Below are positions 1 to 9,632 of a stretch of DNA of 64,000 nt, one piece after another (the stretch's first letter is position 1; every line of letters starts with the position of its first letter). Location: assembly GCA_036674765.1 (NCBI GenBank), contig JARVKI010000103.1:1-64000 (forward strand). Direction: 5' to 3'. Both the position numbers and the translations under genes were made by a program. The stretch comes from Seiridium cupressi (taxonomy: Eukaryota > Ascomycota > Sordariomycetes > Amphisphaeriales > Sporocadaceae). Below the pieces are notes generated by a model. That model saw only the letters and a program-made list of their open reading frames with translations, was not told the DNA's origin and did no database searches.

Positions 1-672
1 TTTTATATTATATATAATAAAAATTAAATTAAAATAATTAAAAAAGTTAATAATTAAATAAATAAAAATAAATAAAAACGAATATATTTAATTATAATTA
101 TACGCGATTTTATATTTTATAATTTAATTATATTTTTATATAATTCAAATAAAATATAATAAATTTTGCTAAATTATAACTTTATCGGGGTAAATCTTTA
201 AATAGATTTTAGTTTTTAATAAAAGGCGTGGATGTAAAGTAAAAAAACGCGTTTTTCAACAGTAAGGCCTTTAACCGTCCGTAGTGGTTGAGAAAAACGT
301 GTGAAATCGCTGCCGCCCGTTTAGAATACCCACTTCAACGGACCGTCCCGCTTAGGCAGACGTCGGGTGCGGTGTCTGCATTTGTGGGGGCATATATAAT
401 GACCTTTGGCATCTTGACATTATATTAACCAATCTTTGGACGTTTGGGTTTAGTGACGAGGTCGGCAAGGGGATGAGAAGATCCCGAAATGAGCATAAAA
501 TCATCAGTAGTGCACCAAGCAGATTCATTTGTTTAGACATGAACATATTGTCGTGGTCCCTCACAGTCCAGATCATCTTTTTTGTTCGCCAATTCTATCT
601 GTATACCTAACATATCATGCTCGTACTAAGAGTGTCGATATGTTGACATGTTTTATCGAGAATACCTTGAAC
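1..672. other. AT-rich edge and gene-free stretch
   Basis: Bases 1-240 are almost entirely A and T with no coding pattern, which resembles the edge of a RIP-altered repeat island in an ascomycete genome (inference). Bases 240-672 return to normal composition, and I see no gene in them. Confidence 0.6.
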
Positions 673-1643
673 TTAAAGTTGCGCGTTCTTTAACCGTAAC
701 AGCGCCTCTTGGATGCATGACAGAACTATTTGACCGTCGGCTCGATTCCACCAGGTTTGATATATCAAAACTCTACCATCAGCTCCCCAAGACGTTCTCC
801 GTTCGCATGCCAGCCACACGTCGATCTTCGCAGATGGGAGGTGAAACCATACTGAGTGATTTACCGATGTCTCGATCGCAACACCTGCCATACCAAGAGG
901 AAACTTGGTCGGATTGGCTAGGTTTGCAGTATATATCAGAAACGCATCTGAGACCCACGCCAGCGCAGCCAAGTGAGTCCCACGATCATCCGTCGACAGG
1001 GGTTCCGAGCGAAGGAAACTACGCTCACGGAACTCGGTGGGGTCTTTGGTTGACTCTGCCGGTAGATGACCCCACTCGAACGGAAGTCGAACGGTCCTCA
1101 CAACTTCCTCCGGGAATCCAGTCTCAACCAACATTTCGTGGTGTGCCTTTAAGCTCTTGTCAGTCGGCTGAACTGAGAGCGCCCAGTCCGGCATGGGCTC
1201 TTGATACTTGAGCGCGCCTCCAGTCGGTGTTGGCTGATCAGAGTGCCCGTGGAAACCAATGGTCGCAACGAAGATGACTAGCTCGCCCTGCATGGCGCGA
1301 ACTAGACGTGAAGCTAGAGTCCGACCGTCCATTACGCGCTCTACATGGTAGTACACATTGCACTTGCCATCACCGGGCCGGAGGAATGCGGACTGGAGGG
1401 AGTGAATGTCGAAGGCGCCCGGGACGGTCTGTTTGGCCGCCGACACGGATTGCCCTAGCAAGTGGCCGCCGTAGATGGAGCGCTGGTAGCCTTTGCTAGC
1501 GTCCCATATTTCCCTGGTGCCATAATCAGCTGTGAGTTTCGAGCAGGGTCGGTGTACACATACTTCTTGTTCGTAAATACATCCTGTTTGCACTCAACTG
1601 GCACGATCTCGATCAACGGTTCCACTGGCGCTCGTTCTGGCAT
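673..1643 (-). CDS. TesB-like acyl-CoA thioesterase, catalytic Asp replaced by Asn
   Basis: Two exons (1643-1564 and 1495-673) encode 300 aa. The intron (1496-1563) has a GTATGT donor and a CTGAT branch site, and it joins two different frames into one continuous thioesterase sequence. The family hydrolyses acyl-CoA to free acid and CoA, usually in peroxisomes or in secondary-metabolite clusters. The N-terminal hot-dog motif YGGHLLGQSVSAA is at about residues 33-45. The second half has the VxHSVWFH block at 238-245, Thr261 in ERRTS and Gln289 in CIQEA. In E. coli TesB the catalytic residues are Asp, Thr and Gln, and the Asp lies in the DHSxWFH block. Here that position is Asn239 (AAT, + strand 859-861). 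The C-terminus, AQL, is not a standard peroxisomal signal. The fold looks complete, but activity is doubtful. Confidence 0.85.
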
Positions 1644-2749
1644 TGTCCGTGCTGTAAAGAATCACTTGCTGTGACTCGGATACCTCAAGTCGACGCCGCA
1701 AAGAACAAGTGACAGTCAGAGCTCCCTCTTGCGGGAAGTTAATATGAGTCGTGATGAGGGCCACTCATGTTACCAGCCTTGCGTCACGGGCGACTTGATG
1801 TTGGCCAAACTTCTGTCCGGGTTATCGACGGGGATGAATGAGATGCCGAGGCAGCGGGGCATTCCATGGTGGGGCATCTGTCCAAGCGCGCCAAGCGCGA
1901 CTTCGATGCGATGAATTTGTGTCAGAAGGACTCTTCGCCGACGATGTTTCAGCATCAGCTGCGAGTCACTGTCTCAATTGTGAACTGATCACAAACGTCA
2001 AACATTTAGATCGGCCCAGCATGGATGGCTTTAGCCTTCAGAAGACACGTATAGAGCGACTGTGATAAGTGGGGTCAAGATCTGTGACGATCTGACGCAC
2101 AACTGGTTAAGCGCCTGGCCAGAACGTCCTCATCACAACAAGACAGAACCAAGATAGATGCGGCGACAGCTCGGTCGGCCATCCCCAAGAAAATAATGGC
2201 CATTTAATGTCATTGATACAGCATGGAGCGGTGAATCCGCTGCAGAAAGTGCCAGGCAGCTGCGATACGTCGCTTAGCCAACGGCGACCCAATTGCAGGT
2301 TTGTTGGATAAGCCACCTATAGAGAGCAACCATCGCCATATTAAAGGTCAGGCCTGCAGATTAATCTAGTCAATCGGTCTATATTTTCGCTAGTCTCATT
2401 TACCAGGTTCTTCATTTTGAGACCTGCGACTATCATTTTCTGCAGTGCCACCAACAAAAATGGAATGAGCTCCAGGCAGTCAGCCAACCGGACCTGGGCA
2501 GCTTAGTCGAATTTTTGCACCTCGAGCAAAAATATGCGATGGATTACTCGAAACAGTCTCTGTGGAATAATTGTACGCTAGCTGGCAGAAGAAGCTCCCA
2601 ACGGTTCATTTGACGCGTTTCTTCGGAGCTCCTCCACAACAGGCAACAACACAGCTTCAACCACTTTCATCATCGTGGTACTGCGCGACACCTCCACGAA
2701 CCTTCCACATCATCTTGATAACTGCCAGTCATGGTATGAGGCCGCCGCT
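1644..2749. other. Gene-free stretch
   Basis: Only short overlapping ORFs without recognisable domains are present. It contains the upstream regions of two divergently transcribed genes. I see nothing else in it. Confidence 0.5.
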
Positions 2750-4075
2750 ATGTCCATCCATAGTTTCTTTGCCAGACATTGGCCGGTAGTCGGGCAGCCG
2801 TCTCAGCCCGCCCAATTTTCGCAGCATCAGTTCGGCCAACCGTCACTCCCAGCCGCAACTCCTTCCACTGCGCTCGTTTCCAGTCAGCAAACCTTTGCTG
2901 GCAGCACTGAAGCGACCACAGATCTTGAGCAAGGATACGCCATCGCTCCGGTCGTAGCTGGGCGAACCGCGGAAGGCGACACCGTTTACCGTCGCCAAGG
3001 CGAGACAACCTTCGTCGCGCAGTCACAAGACCTTGTCCGAACACAACGCCCTACTTATAATGGCACGCTTAGTCAAAGAGATGTTGACCTGCCTCCTGGG
3101 ACCAGAATTCTTAGTCACCTCCCTCTGGGACCCGAGGACCGCCCGAACACACGCGAGGGCGGGCAGAGAAGAAAATTCCGAAACATGATACACTGGGTGA
3201 ATGAGCTTGGACGTCTACACCCAGACCTGGAGACTGCAAGACAGAACAATTGGCAGGAGCAAATTGTAAAGCTAAAGAGACACATTGGTGCCCTGGAAAG
3301 CCAGCTTAAGATTCGCTTGAGGAAGGAAGCGACTTGCCCGATCTTCAAGAGGCTGATCCCAACCTACCCGCAGCTCTGGCGACATCTTGATCCGAAGACT
3401 CGCAAAGAGCTAGAACAAGGTACCGCTTCCTCACGGCCTAGCCGCATGATCGAAGCCCCGCCGTCACTTATGAAAGATGAGGATACCAAGGCTTCAATTC
3501 TTGCACCAAACGCCAATGCTCGCCCATCTGATCGGCAAGTTACAAGCAATGGTCCACGCAGCTTCGGACCCATCAAGCGAGAGGAAGAGCAGGCACAAGA
3601 TACCCCTGCCGAGAACGGTCGATTCAGTACGCGCCCGTCTGGCCTCCGACATTCAAACCTGCCCGCTCCTTTTGAGCAGATCAAGACGGAGCGGCAGGAC
3701 TCTGATGACTCAGACGACTGCATCATCGTATCCGAGCGTCCTGTCAGACGTGGCAATCAGCGCAACACTGCACCTGTGCCGCGTGCCCCGCGTGCTCACA
3801 GTCGCACAGCCGCTCAACACACCATTCCGCTCCCCATCAGACCTACGTTCGGCGAGCCTGCCATCGCCAGGCCTACAGTCGCTCGACCTACCGCCACCGA
3901 GTCTAGCATCATCGAGCCGCTAGTCCCGACTCGTTCCTTGCGCAACAGGGAAGTCCCTCTCTCAATGCCACGACGACGCTCACCATCACCGTCGCTATCA
4001 CAGCTCTATCGCGACCTTTCTCCTCGACGCGATGCAATTGTGGAGGAGTTGTCGGATTCCGAGTTTGAGGAGTAG
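2750..4075 (+). CDS. Disordered protein of unknown function
   Basis: Single exon of 441 aa, not recognised. The ORF is open further upstream, but the first in-frame ATG is at 2750. The N-terminus is Gln/Ser/Pro-rich. A more ordered block at about residues 140-245 begins with a basic stretch (GGQRRKFRNMIHWVNELGRL) and continues through a probable coiled coil (QEQIVKLKRHIGALESQLKI) to a segment rich in Leu and Arg. The C-terminal 200 residues are charged and Ser/Pro/Arg-rich, with an acidic patch (QDSDDSDDCIIVSE) and an acidic tail. This composition suggests a nuclear or scaffold protein, but nothing proves that. The length of the frame and its consistent composition support a real gene. Confidence 0.6.
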   Translation: MSIHSFFARHWPVVGQPSQPAQFSQHQFGQPSLPAATPSTALVSSQQTFAGSTEATTDLEQGYAIAPVVAGRTAEGDTVYRRQGETTFVAQSQDLVRTQRPTYNGTLSQRDVDLPPGTRILSHLPLGPEDRPNTREGGQRRKFRNMIHWVNELGRLHPDLETARQNNWQEQIVKLKRHIGALESQLKIRLRKEATCPIFKRLIPTYPQLWRHLDPKTRKELEQGTASSRPSRMIEAPPSLMKDEDTKASILAPNANARPSDRQVTSNGPRSFGPIKREEEQAQDTPAENGRFSTRPSGLRHSNLPAPFEQIKTERQDSDDSDDCIIVSERPVRRGNQRNTAPVPRAPRAHSRTAAQHTIPLPIRPTFGEPAIARPTVARPTATESSIIEPLVPTRSLRNREVPLSMPRRRSPSPSLSQLYRDLSPRRDAIVEELSDSEFEE

Positions 4076-4876
4076 CTGGGGTAGTTGATTGCAACCGGTA
4101 GACCAAAACAGGTCTAAAAGAAGGAAGTTTGTCGTGCGAGAAAGGAAAGTCATAATTTGGTCTTTGCTAGTGTCGTCTATTCACCCAAATAACGTCGAAC
4201 CAAATGGCAAGGATGGAGATTGAGACACTTTGAGTGATGTTCTCGGTAGGCTTAGCAGTCAGAATTCAGGTTCGGTATCATTTGGTTGTTGAAAAGGTCA
4301 TCTAGCCATTACTGATAGGAGCAACGGTCCCAAAACTCGTTGTGTTTTGCGACAAGGAAGAATCGTAATTTGTCAAACCAAGTGCATTGAGGATGGAGTA
4401 GAAACAATGCAACCAGAATAATGTAGATTACAGTTCAACTGGACGCTCGGAAATCATGTTCCTTACATTGGCCACACCCCACTAATTTCCCTCCGCTTAG
4501 CAAGCACTCCAGTGAATGCGGGGAGGTTCAGGGCCGTTGTTGCTATTGTTGCGGGGCCTGTTAATGGTTGATCGCCCTCGTCGGATCGGCTTTCCGGTCG
4601 GTTTCAACCTATCGTATCGCGCATTATTTCCGTATCACGATCTTGAATCAATTCTCGCCGGCAGTTCCCTTTTCAACTGATAGTAGCTCCACTTAGAACA
4701 GGTATAAAAATCGCCATCTAGCTGGATTGATGTGTGCGATTCCCGGCTCACGACTCAAAGGCATTATGATAGGAATCAAATCTGCTGGTTCAATTTCCGC
4801 CCTTGAAACATATTCAGCATGCACTCATACGTTACATTACTGCATGTTACAACGGTTCTCACAAATAGAATCCACC
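4076..4876. other. Intergenic, with one TATA-like site
   Basis: No gene is visible. The only notable element is a TATA-like site at 4703-4710 in front of the broken gene that follows. Confidence 0.5.
4703..4710 (+). promoter_or_regulatory. TATA-like box
   Basis: TATAAAAA about 170 bases before the ATG at 4877. It is a plausible old promoter of the decayed dehydratase gene. The assignment rests on sequence and position only. Confidence 0.35.
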
Positions 4877-5847
4877 ATGCAGTCGAACAAATTGGCGGTC
4901 GGTACCTTGTCACTGGGCTAGCATGAATCACACATGCCTGATTAGAAGATCGAAGTGGTCCACAAAGACCAAGAGACATATACGAAAACTCAGGGCCTGT
5001 CCATGTCTGCTGGCGTCGAGGCTATACGGCAGCTGTGTGCCGAAGTTGGCATCGAGATCCTGGCGTTGGCTCCCATTGAGAATTTGGAAGGTGACAAGTC
5101 CCCGCTGGATCAAAGACTGAAGAAGGCGCTGGGTCGATATCGCTAGGGCTTTGAATGCTACATTCCTCCAGATACCGGCGCAGTATACCGTTGAATGCTC
5201 TGGAGACGAGAGCGTCATAGTGTCTGACTTGCAGCGGCTATCTGACATTGGGAGCGCGAGGCGGCCAATCGTCTCTATTGCCTACGAGCCGATGTCTTGG
5301 TCGACCCATGTGTCCACCTGGCAGTCAGCACTCCGCGTCATCGAGGCCGTCGACCGCTCAAACTTCGGATTGTGTTTGGATATCTTTCACATACTCACCA
5401 AGTCATGGGGCTGTCCGCATGAGGTGTCAGGCAAATATCCGGATGCAGATGCCAATCTTGCCGATTCATTGCCCAGTTTCAATAGGAGCTTCCCGGTTGA
5501 AAAGCTGTTCTACCTGCAGCTATCCGACGGGGAGTTGTTCGATCCGCCGTACTCCCGGCAGCATCCGTGGTACCTAGAAGGCGAAGCTCCCGAGTTCACG
5601 TGGTCAAGGCACGCGAGGCCGTTTTCTGGAGTTTTCTGGAGAGGCACACTTCGGCGCGTACTTACCTGCCGGAGAGTTATTGAAACTCTGCGTGGTCGAG
5701 AAAGGTTTCAAGGGCTGGGTGAGCATGGAGATATTTGATCGCAGGATGCGTGATGCTGGCTACAAGATCGACGAAGCTACGAGAAGGGCAAGATCATTGT
5801 GGGCCAAGATATTGCAGGATCTTGGATCGCCTCAGTTTCATCTATGA
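4877..5847 (+). pseudogene. 3-dehydroshikimate dehydratase-like TIM-barrel protein, broken
   Basis: Similarity to fungal 3-dehydroshikimate dehydratases / sugar-phosphate isomerases is visible in several frames. Diagnostic segments are LCAEVGIEILALAPIENLEG, NATFLQIPAQYT, SVIVSDLQRLSDIG, SNFGLCLDIFHI, KLFYLQLSDGE and GWVSMEIFDRRM. In fungi these enzymes act in quinate/shikimate catabolism, making protocatechuate. Lesions: an in-frame TAG at 4919, where a Gln codon would fit; a second TAG at 4943, followed by an apparent loss of about ten residues; a one-base frame change near 5113-5125; and a 10-bp tandem duplication (5621-5630 repeated as 5631-5640) that shifts the frame. Skipping one copy of the duplication restores the frame to a stop at 5847. 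With four lesions the gene cannot make the enzyme. The start at 4877 has a good CACCATG context. Confidence 0.85.
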
Positions 5848-6332
5848 CGGTGGTCCGAGGGTCAACTGCAGTGACGCTTGCCGTGAACTCGGGCCGGCCT
5901 CACTCTGGCTCACATGCCACAATGGCGGCAGAGCTTATGAAACCATTGGGCATATCTATCGTGGCTGTGCTGTGACGTGATACCGTCAAAAGGTGAAAGG
6001 CCTCATCCAGGCGCTCCTGTCAACGGCCATTGGACCACGTTACCTGTGGTAAGTTCAAATCCAAGTGCGACCACAGGATTTGCGCGCAGCTGCGGCAAAC
6101 CGCTACCCGCGGTTGTTGGCCGCATATGCCGTGTTAAAGGCTCATTGTAACAAACTGCATCATGCCCAGTCTGAGGCGAATTCAGTGTGGGATGGTTGGT
6201 GGCCTCAGCATACATGGTTTTATCTTATAAAAGTCCGTGACTGTTTTGATCGTTAAGAACGAAGAGAATCAAAACCACCAAACACATACACAGCGAGCAC
6301 TCTTTCCTACGGTCTCTGTGACGTGCCACTTC
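5848..6332. other. Intergenic with promoter of the zinc-finger gene
   Basis: No gene seen. A TATA box at 6236-6243 points to the next gene. Confidence 0.5.
6236..6243 (+). promoter_or_regulatory. TATA box of the C2H2 gene
   Basis: TATAAAAG lies about 90 bases before the ATG at 6333. Its position supports 6333 as the start of the zinc-finger gene. Confidence 0.5.
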
Positions 6333-7640
6333 AATGCGGACACCACCTACCATCGAAGGATCGCCCGGGTCTAGTTACCTAGCCCGGGCCTGACTAAATT
6401 CCACAACATGAGAGCCCAGCAACTTCCAACTTTGTTCCTCCTGATGAGGACAGCTACTACATTAATAACTTCCATGACCTTGATCCTGGCGGTCAGTCAT
6501 ATTCAGACGTATACGACTCTGATCCCCTTTCATTTTTCCCTTTCGATGGCACTATAGCATGCCCTACCAGTTACCAATCAGTGGCTGGAACCACTGCTGG
6601 TCCATTCACAGGCAACTTAGCATCAGAACAGGAGTTTGACTTTTCGTTTCCGCAATTTCCCTCCGTACCTCAAGTGATTCACAGCTGGAACGCGCCAAAT
6701 CATTTCTATGGGGACCCCTGGTTCTCTACTTGTGCGGCACATACAAATGAATCAGTGCTACCGCCCGAGACCACGACATCATCACAGCACGTTGACTTCT
6801 CGTTTTCACAATTCCGCCCGGTACCTGAATTCCCTAAATCTCGAAGCACACCAAACCAAACCGACCTTGACGCTTGGTTTGACGTTTCTTCTCTCGCATT
6901 CCCAGAGATTTCTCATCAACCAATACCACCAAACGAAAGCACAGGATCGACACGGCAGTTTGACCTTTCATTCTCACGGTGGCCTTCGGAACCTCAGCCT
7001 CTTCACATTTGGAGCCTACCGAGCGAGTCTGACTGGGACGACTGGTTTGCCGAACCTCTCCCCACCTTTCCGGTGCCCTTCATTGAGCCAGTACCCCAAC
7101 TACCACTGGACAGCATAGCCTCGAGTTTGAATGGTACGCAAGTGGCTATCAGCGACGAGTCCTTGGGCAATTCACCCGAACCTCTATCAGCTATTGGACA
7201 AGAGCAGTTGTCCCCTACGAGAACCTCTGGTCGTTCGCAGAAGAAGATGAAGTAAGTCTCGTCCAGAATAGCTAGACTTGAATATATGCTAACTGTGAAA
7301 AAGACAGCAGAAAGGCACCTCGACAAGGGAAGAATTCAAGTGTCTTATGGGCTGTATCGATAAGACCTTCGCGACCGAGAGGGATCTCAACCGTCATTAC
7401 TACAGGACAGGAATACATCCGACCATTAATCAGCATGGATGTTTCATTTGCCGATGTGGCAAGAAATGTCTCCGCAAAGATAATCATGTGCGACATGTCC
7501 GCGCTTACAGACCCGTCCGCGCGTCTGGCTACTCCTGTGCAAAGTGTGGCGATATGACACCGGATAAGCAAGGACATTTGGATCACTTGGCAGGATGCGT
7601 CGACACAAGGGGCCGCAAGCCGAGAGAACGTGGTAGATAA
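6333..7640 (+). CDS. C2H2-type zinc-finger protein, probable transcription factor
   Basis: Proposed exons 6333-6368, 6413-7251 and 7304-7640 give 403 aa. The second intron (7252-7303) is strong, with GTAAGT, GCTAAC and AG. The first (6369-6412) is inferred: the long reading frame has no ATG of its own but stays open upstream with the same acidic, aromatic composition, and splicing from the ATG at 6333 enters it in phase. Its donor, GTCTAG, is weak. The N-terminal 280 residues are disordered and acidic, with three imperfect repeats around FDFSFPQFPSVP, VDFSFSQFRPVP and FDLSFSRWPSEP, each followed by a DxWF segment. This looks like a transactivation region. The last 110 residues hold three Cys/His clusters: CLMGC...RHYYRTGIH, CGKKC...HVRH and CAKCG...HLDH. 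The fingers deviate from the classical spacing. Targets are unknown. Confidence 0.7.
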
Positions 7641-8103
7641 ACCCTATAGATAACAAGTTTGACTCGGTCAAATTGTGTTATAAAACTGCATCGCATAACT
7701 TTTCCGGCACCCGTGATGATGTAGTTATCTTGATGTTGATCGTAATCGCTTGTATAATGCCGATATCGTCGAGGAGCTCCCAGCTTAAATCGGGGTTATT
7801 GCTAGCGCGGCCGCACTTCGGCAGACATCGGAAGTAGGAATAGGATGGATTTAGAAGATCTGTAACCGCTGTACCTTGTGCATCACAACTTCCATCTTGC
7901 TTTTAAAGCCATATACTGGTCAAAATTCAGCGCCGAGAACCGTGATCCATATTTCCAATATCCGGTTGACGAGACTTCACACAAAATAATACCCACGCCT
8001 GTATCTTGACACGCACGGTGGATCGGCCCACGTGCCATCAAGTGACGGCAACGCTCCGAAAAGCCAATTCACTTATCAAGGAAGTTTCACTCGGGAATTC
8101 TCA
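7641..8103. other. Intergenic
   Basis: No gene or clear signal seen. Confidence 0.5.
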
Positions 8104-9239
8104 ATGGCTTCCCTCAAGGCCCGTATTCTGATTGTTGGCACCGGTGGTGTTGGTGCCATGGCGGCCTATGCCCTTGAGATTGGAGGCAAGGCCGAGGTCA
8201 CTGCAGTACTTCGATCCAACTTTGCTGCCGTACAAGAAAGAGGCTTCAACATCGATTCAATTGAGCATGGTCATGACATCAAAGGCTGGCGGCCTACAGA
8301 CAGTATGTAACCTGCCCAGAACTCACGTAGCCGCTCGACAGGCGCAGGCACATGAGCCACCGGAAGCTACTCTATATCGCTAACCTGGCAACACGAAAAG
8401 TCCGCACGACTATTCCGGATGTCATTAAAGAGAACCTTCAGCCATTTGACTTCGTTCTAGTCACGACCAAGAATATTTCCGACATCCCACCTAGTGTGTC
8501 GGATTTGATAAAACCGGCCGTCACCCCGGGAACGACAGCCATAGTTCTATCTCAGAACGGGCTGAACATTGAGAAACCGTTGATTCTCAACTTTCCAACA
8601 AACCCAATCATCAGCAGTATTTCAATGATCAGTGCAACGGAAATAGGCCATGGAAATATCCTGCACGATGATCGCGACATCCAGGAGATTGGACCGTTCC
8701 CGAGCGCCAATGTGCCAGGTGATGTAGCTGCATCTGCTGCGCGTCGGTACGTCGAAGTTTACAATGGCTGCGGGAAGCTCAACATCAAGTACGAAGAGGA
8801 CGTACTGCGCAGCCGGTGGCGCAAGTTAGTTTATAACGCTAGCTACAACACTGTGGCCGCTGTAATCAGAATGGACACAGGCCGCATGCGGACTTCTCGT
8901 CACATCATCGATGACCTTGTCCTTCCTATCATGTTGGAGATCACGGCCGTGGCCAAGGCCGTTGGCGTCGAGCTGCCACCCGAGGTAGCCGATCACTTCA
9001 TCCGAGTGGATCCCATCAAGAACGAGTTCAAGCCCAGTATGTGTCAAGACATTGAGAAGGGCAATTTCATTGAGTTTGAAACCATTGTCGGGGAGCCATT
9101 GAGAGAGGCTGGAGCGAGGAATGTCCCAGTACCGGTTCTGAATACAATGTATGGGATTCTGAAAGCCTTACAGTTTAAAACTAAAGAGTCCCGTGGGCTT
9201 TGGATGCATAGCCCAGGGGACGGTAACCCTTATGTATAG
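8104..9239 (+). CDS. 2-dehydropantoate 2-reductase-like protein (ApbA/PanE family)
   Basis: Exons 8104-8302 and 8401-9239 encode 345 aa. The intron (8303-8400) has GTATGT, a GCTAACC branch site and AG, and it joins the parts in phase (RPTD to IRTTIPDV). The N-terminal Rossmann motif ILIVGTGGVGAMAAYAL binds NADPH. A central FDFVLVTTKN segment, the QNGLNIE loop and the C-terminal helical domain with WRKLVYNASYNTVAAV match the family, including the conserved Lys and Asn of the KLxxNxxxN block. The classical reaction reduces ketopantoate to pantoate for coenzyme A synthesis. Fungi have several paralogues, and this copy may act on another 2-keto acid. The earlier in-frame GTG at 8032 is not used as the start. 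No lesion is visible. Confidence 0.88.
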
Positions 9240-9632
9240 AAACAAGATCAGAAATCCTGGTACGAGCTCAAACTATCGCTCATATCATGTCCTAGCAGAC
9301 TTCATAGTACTAGAGTACTCGTCAAGGAGGGTAATCTTGTATTGTAGAAGTGTGATTTGCCCATTACCTCAAGGTTGTGAGCGTTGAGAGCCGGAGATGT
9401 CATCGTTAATGGTGTGCTTTTACAAGCTAGAAAGTCTCTGCGTTTGTGATTAACTTCAAGTACATCTATTTGCTCGCTAATATATATCTTCCTGTCATTC
9501 AAAGCCAGACGTTATTTTCGGAAGCACTTCACAGCGTTCAAGCATGAGTTTGTGCAACGACGTAATACGATCATTTGATTAGATTACTCAGCTATTATAC
9601 TCTTGGTGAATGCATACTCGACCAGTCTTCAG
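9240..9632. other. Intergenic, between two convergent genes
   Basis: No gene or notable element seen. Confidence 0.5.

Noticed and set aside
1530..1563. A 34-bp intron in the thioesterase gene ending at CACAG
   Set aside because: It would create a stop codon and is too short; the 68-bp intron ending at 1496 keeps the frame.
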